Below, piece by piece: positions 6,379 through 7,164 of a stretch of DNA of 7,164 nucleotides (position 1 is the first letter of the stretch; each line of letters begins with the position of its first letter). Source of the stretch: JBLHKW01 sp047618565 (lineage in GTDB: Bacteria > Planctomycetota > UBA1135 > GCA-002686595); assembly GCA_047618565.1 (NCBI GenBank), contig JBLHKW010000204.1:1-7164 (forward strand), written 5' to 3'. The notes under the pieces are model-generated. The model was not told the DNA's origin and ran no database searches. It worked only from the letters and a program-made list of their open reading frames with translations. Position numbers and translations under genes: made by a program.

Positions 6379-7164
6379 TCAGTTCGAGGGCTCGAGTTCG
6401 CGCTTGAGCTCGTTGCGGGCCACCTTGCCACGGTCGTTCTTCGGGAGACTGTCGCGCCACTCGAACCAGCGCGGGTACTTGTAAGGCGCCAGGGTCGCCT
6501 TCACGTGCGCCTTCAGATCCAGCGCAAGCTCATCGCCGCTCTGGTGCCCGTCTGCGACGACGACGAAGGCCATGGGCTTGACCAGCTTGTCTGTCCCTGC
6601 GCGTCCGATGACGCACACCTCGGCCACCGCCGCGTGACTGAGCAGAGCGTTCTCGATCTCGAGCGGGCTGACCCAGATACCACTGACCTTGAGCAGGTCG
6701 TCGTCACGCCCGTGATAGGTGTAGTAGCCATCCTCGTCGCAGCGAAACACGTCGGCCGTGGTGCACCAGCGGCCTTGAAAGGTGGCGTTCGACTTGGGCT
6801 TGTCGCCCCAGTAACAGAGGGCCGTCGACCCGCCGGCGATGCGCAGCCGGCCGAGCTCTCCGGTCGGCACGGGCGCGCCGTCCGGCCCCACGATCTCGGC
6901 CTCGTAGCCGGGAACCAGCTTGCCCAGACTGCCCAGCTTCACATCGTCCACGGTGTTCGAGATGTAGATATGGAACATCTCCGCGGATCCGATCCCGTCC
7001 AGGATCTCGACACCCGTGCGCGCCTTCCATTCCGTGTAGAGCTCGGCGGGCAGGGCCTCGCCGGCCGAGAGGCAGATGCGCAGGCTCGTCAGGTCGGCCG
7101 CGTCTACGCGCTCGGAGCGCAGCATGCTCCCGAAGAGCGTCGGAACGCCGGTCATGAATGTCGG
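6379..7164 (-). CDS. Benzoate-CoA ligase-like AMP-forming acyl-CoA synthetase (N-terminus off window)
   Basis: The window holds the C-terminal 261 residues, roughly half of an adenylate-forming ligase; the frame continues past the right edge (Pro-Thr-Phe before Met-Thr-Gly-Val-Pro-Thr), so the internal ATG at 7155 is not the start. Within the part seen, A5 is DGIGSAEMFHIYISN (56-70), A7 TTADVF (135-140), A8 GRDDDLLKVSGIWVSPLEIE (152-171), and the terminal PRWFEWRDSLPKNDRGKVAR (231-250) carries the catalytic A10 Lys in RGK. GSxEMxHIxxSN, KVSGIWVSPxExE and YKYPRW are the form found in benzoate- and hydroxybenzoate-CoA ligases, which make aroyl-CoA from acid, ATP and CoA. Two motif positions are altered: Ala for Thr in A5 (usual GSTE) and Ala for Gly in A7 (usual TGD); Glu and Asp remain. 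The phosphate-binding A3 loop and most of the acid pocket are outside the window, so substrate cannot be judged. It is the most upstream gene visible in the four-gene operon. Confidence 0.9.
   Translation of the reverse strand, partial: PTFMTGVPTLFGSMLRSERVDAADLTSLRICLSAGEALPAELYTEWKARTGVEILDGIGSAEMFHIYISNTVDDVKLGSLGKLVPGYEAEIVGPDGAPVPTGELGRLRIAGGSTALCYWGDKPKSNATFQGRWCTTADVFRCDEDGYYTYHGRDDDLLKVSGIWVSPLEIENALLSHAAVAEVCVIGRAGTDKLVKPMAFVVVADGHQSGDELALDLKAHVKATLAPYKYPRWFEWRDSLPKNDRGKVARNELKRELEPSN

Noticed and set aside
6377..6460. 28-residue N-terminal extension of the creatininase-family protein
   Set aside because: These codons lie inside the ligase C-terminus in another frame and show no homology-like pattern. 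The ATG at 6376 follows the ligase stop by 2 nt and gives the normal family length.
5411..6484. 357-codon plus-strand open frame opposite the thioesterase and creatininase genes
   Set aside because: It is antisense to genes with intact catalytic motifs, and its low-complexity Arg/Ala-rich translation has no domain pattern.

Overview
The window is GC-rich, tightly packed bacterial DNA with no RNA genes, mobile elements or CRISPR. It holds six complete genes and two genes cut by the window edges. Three products carry lipoprotein-type signal peptides, and two of these combine folds (LPP20-like and TolB/CsgG-like) known from outer-membrane lipoproteins, so the host is most likely a Gram-negative-type (diderm) bacterium. 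GC-rich Planctomycetota, Myxococcota or a similar lineage would fit, but the window does not fix the phylum.

Left edge, plus strand (1-1634): the last 70 codons of an unrecognised helical protein overlap (ATGA) the start of a sulfatase/alkaline-phosphatase-superfamily lipoprotein. Its active site has Thr in place of the formylglycine-forming Cys/Ser and Glu in place of the usual first Asp. This set resembles phosphoethanolamine/phosphoglycerol transferases more than true sulfatases.

Middle, minus strand (1645-4239): two adjacent lipoprotein genes, separated by 24 bp, run towards the sulfatase gene. The first has a TolB/CsgG-like domain followed by TPRs. The second joins an LPP20-like domain, an Ig-like region and a probable second TolB-like domain. 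They probably form one envelope complex, recalling the FlgO/FlgP/FlgT kind of lipoprotein set, with no flagellar gene in view.

Right half, minus strand (4327-7164): four genes run head to tail with overlaps of 1 and 4 nt and one gap of 2 nt. In order of transcription they are a benzoate-CoA-ligase-like enzyme (N-terminus off the window), a creatininase-family amidohydrolase, a 4-hydroxybenzoyl-CoA-thioesterase-type hotdog protein and MetF (5,10-methylenetetrahydrofolate reductase). The spacing implies one transcript with translational coupling. The combination of acyl-CoA formation, acyl-CoA hydrolysis, a metal amidohydrolase and one-carbon folate chemistry is the most unusual part of the window. 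I infer processing of an aromatic or related carboxylic acid, possibly with a link to methyl-group transfer to folate, but no substrate can be read from the sequence.

There is no gene-free stretch above 300 bases. The only sizeable gap is 87 bp between metF and the first lipoprotein gene.
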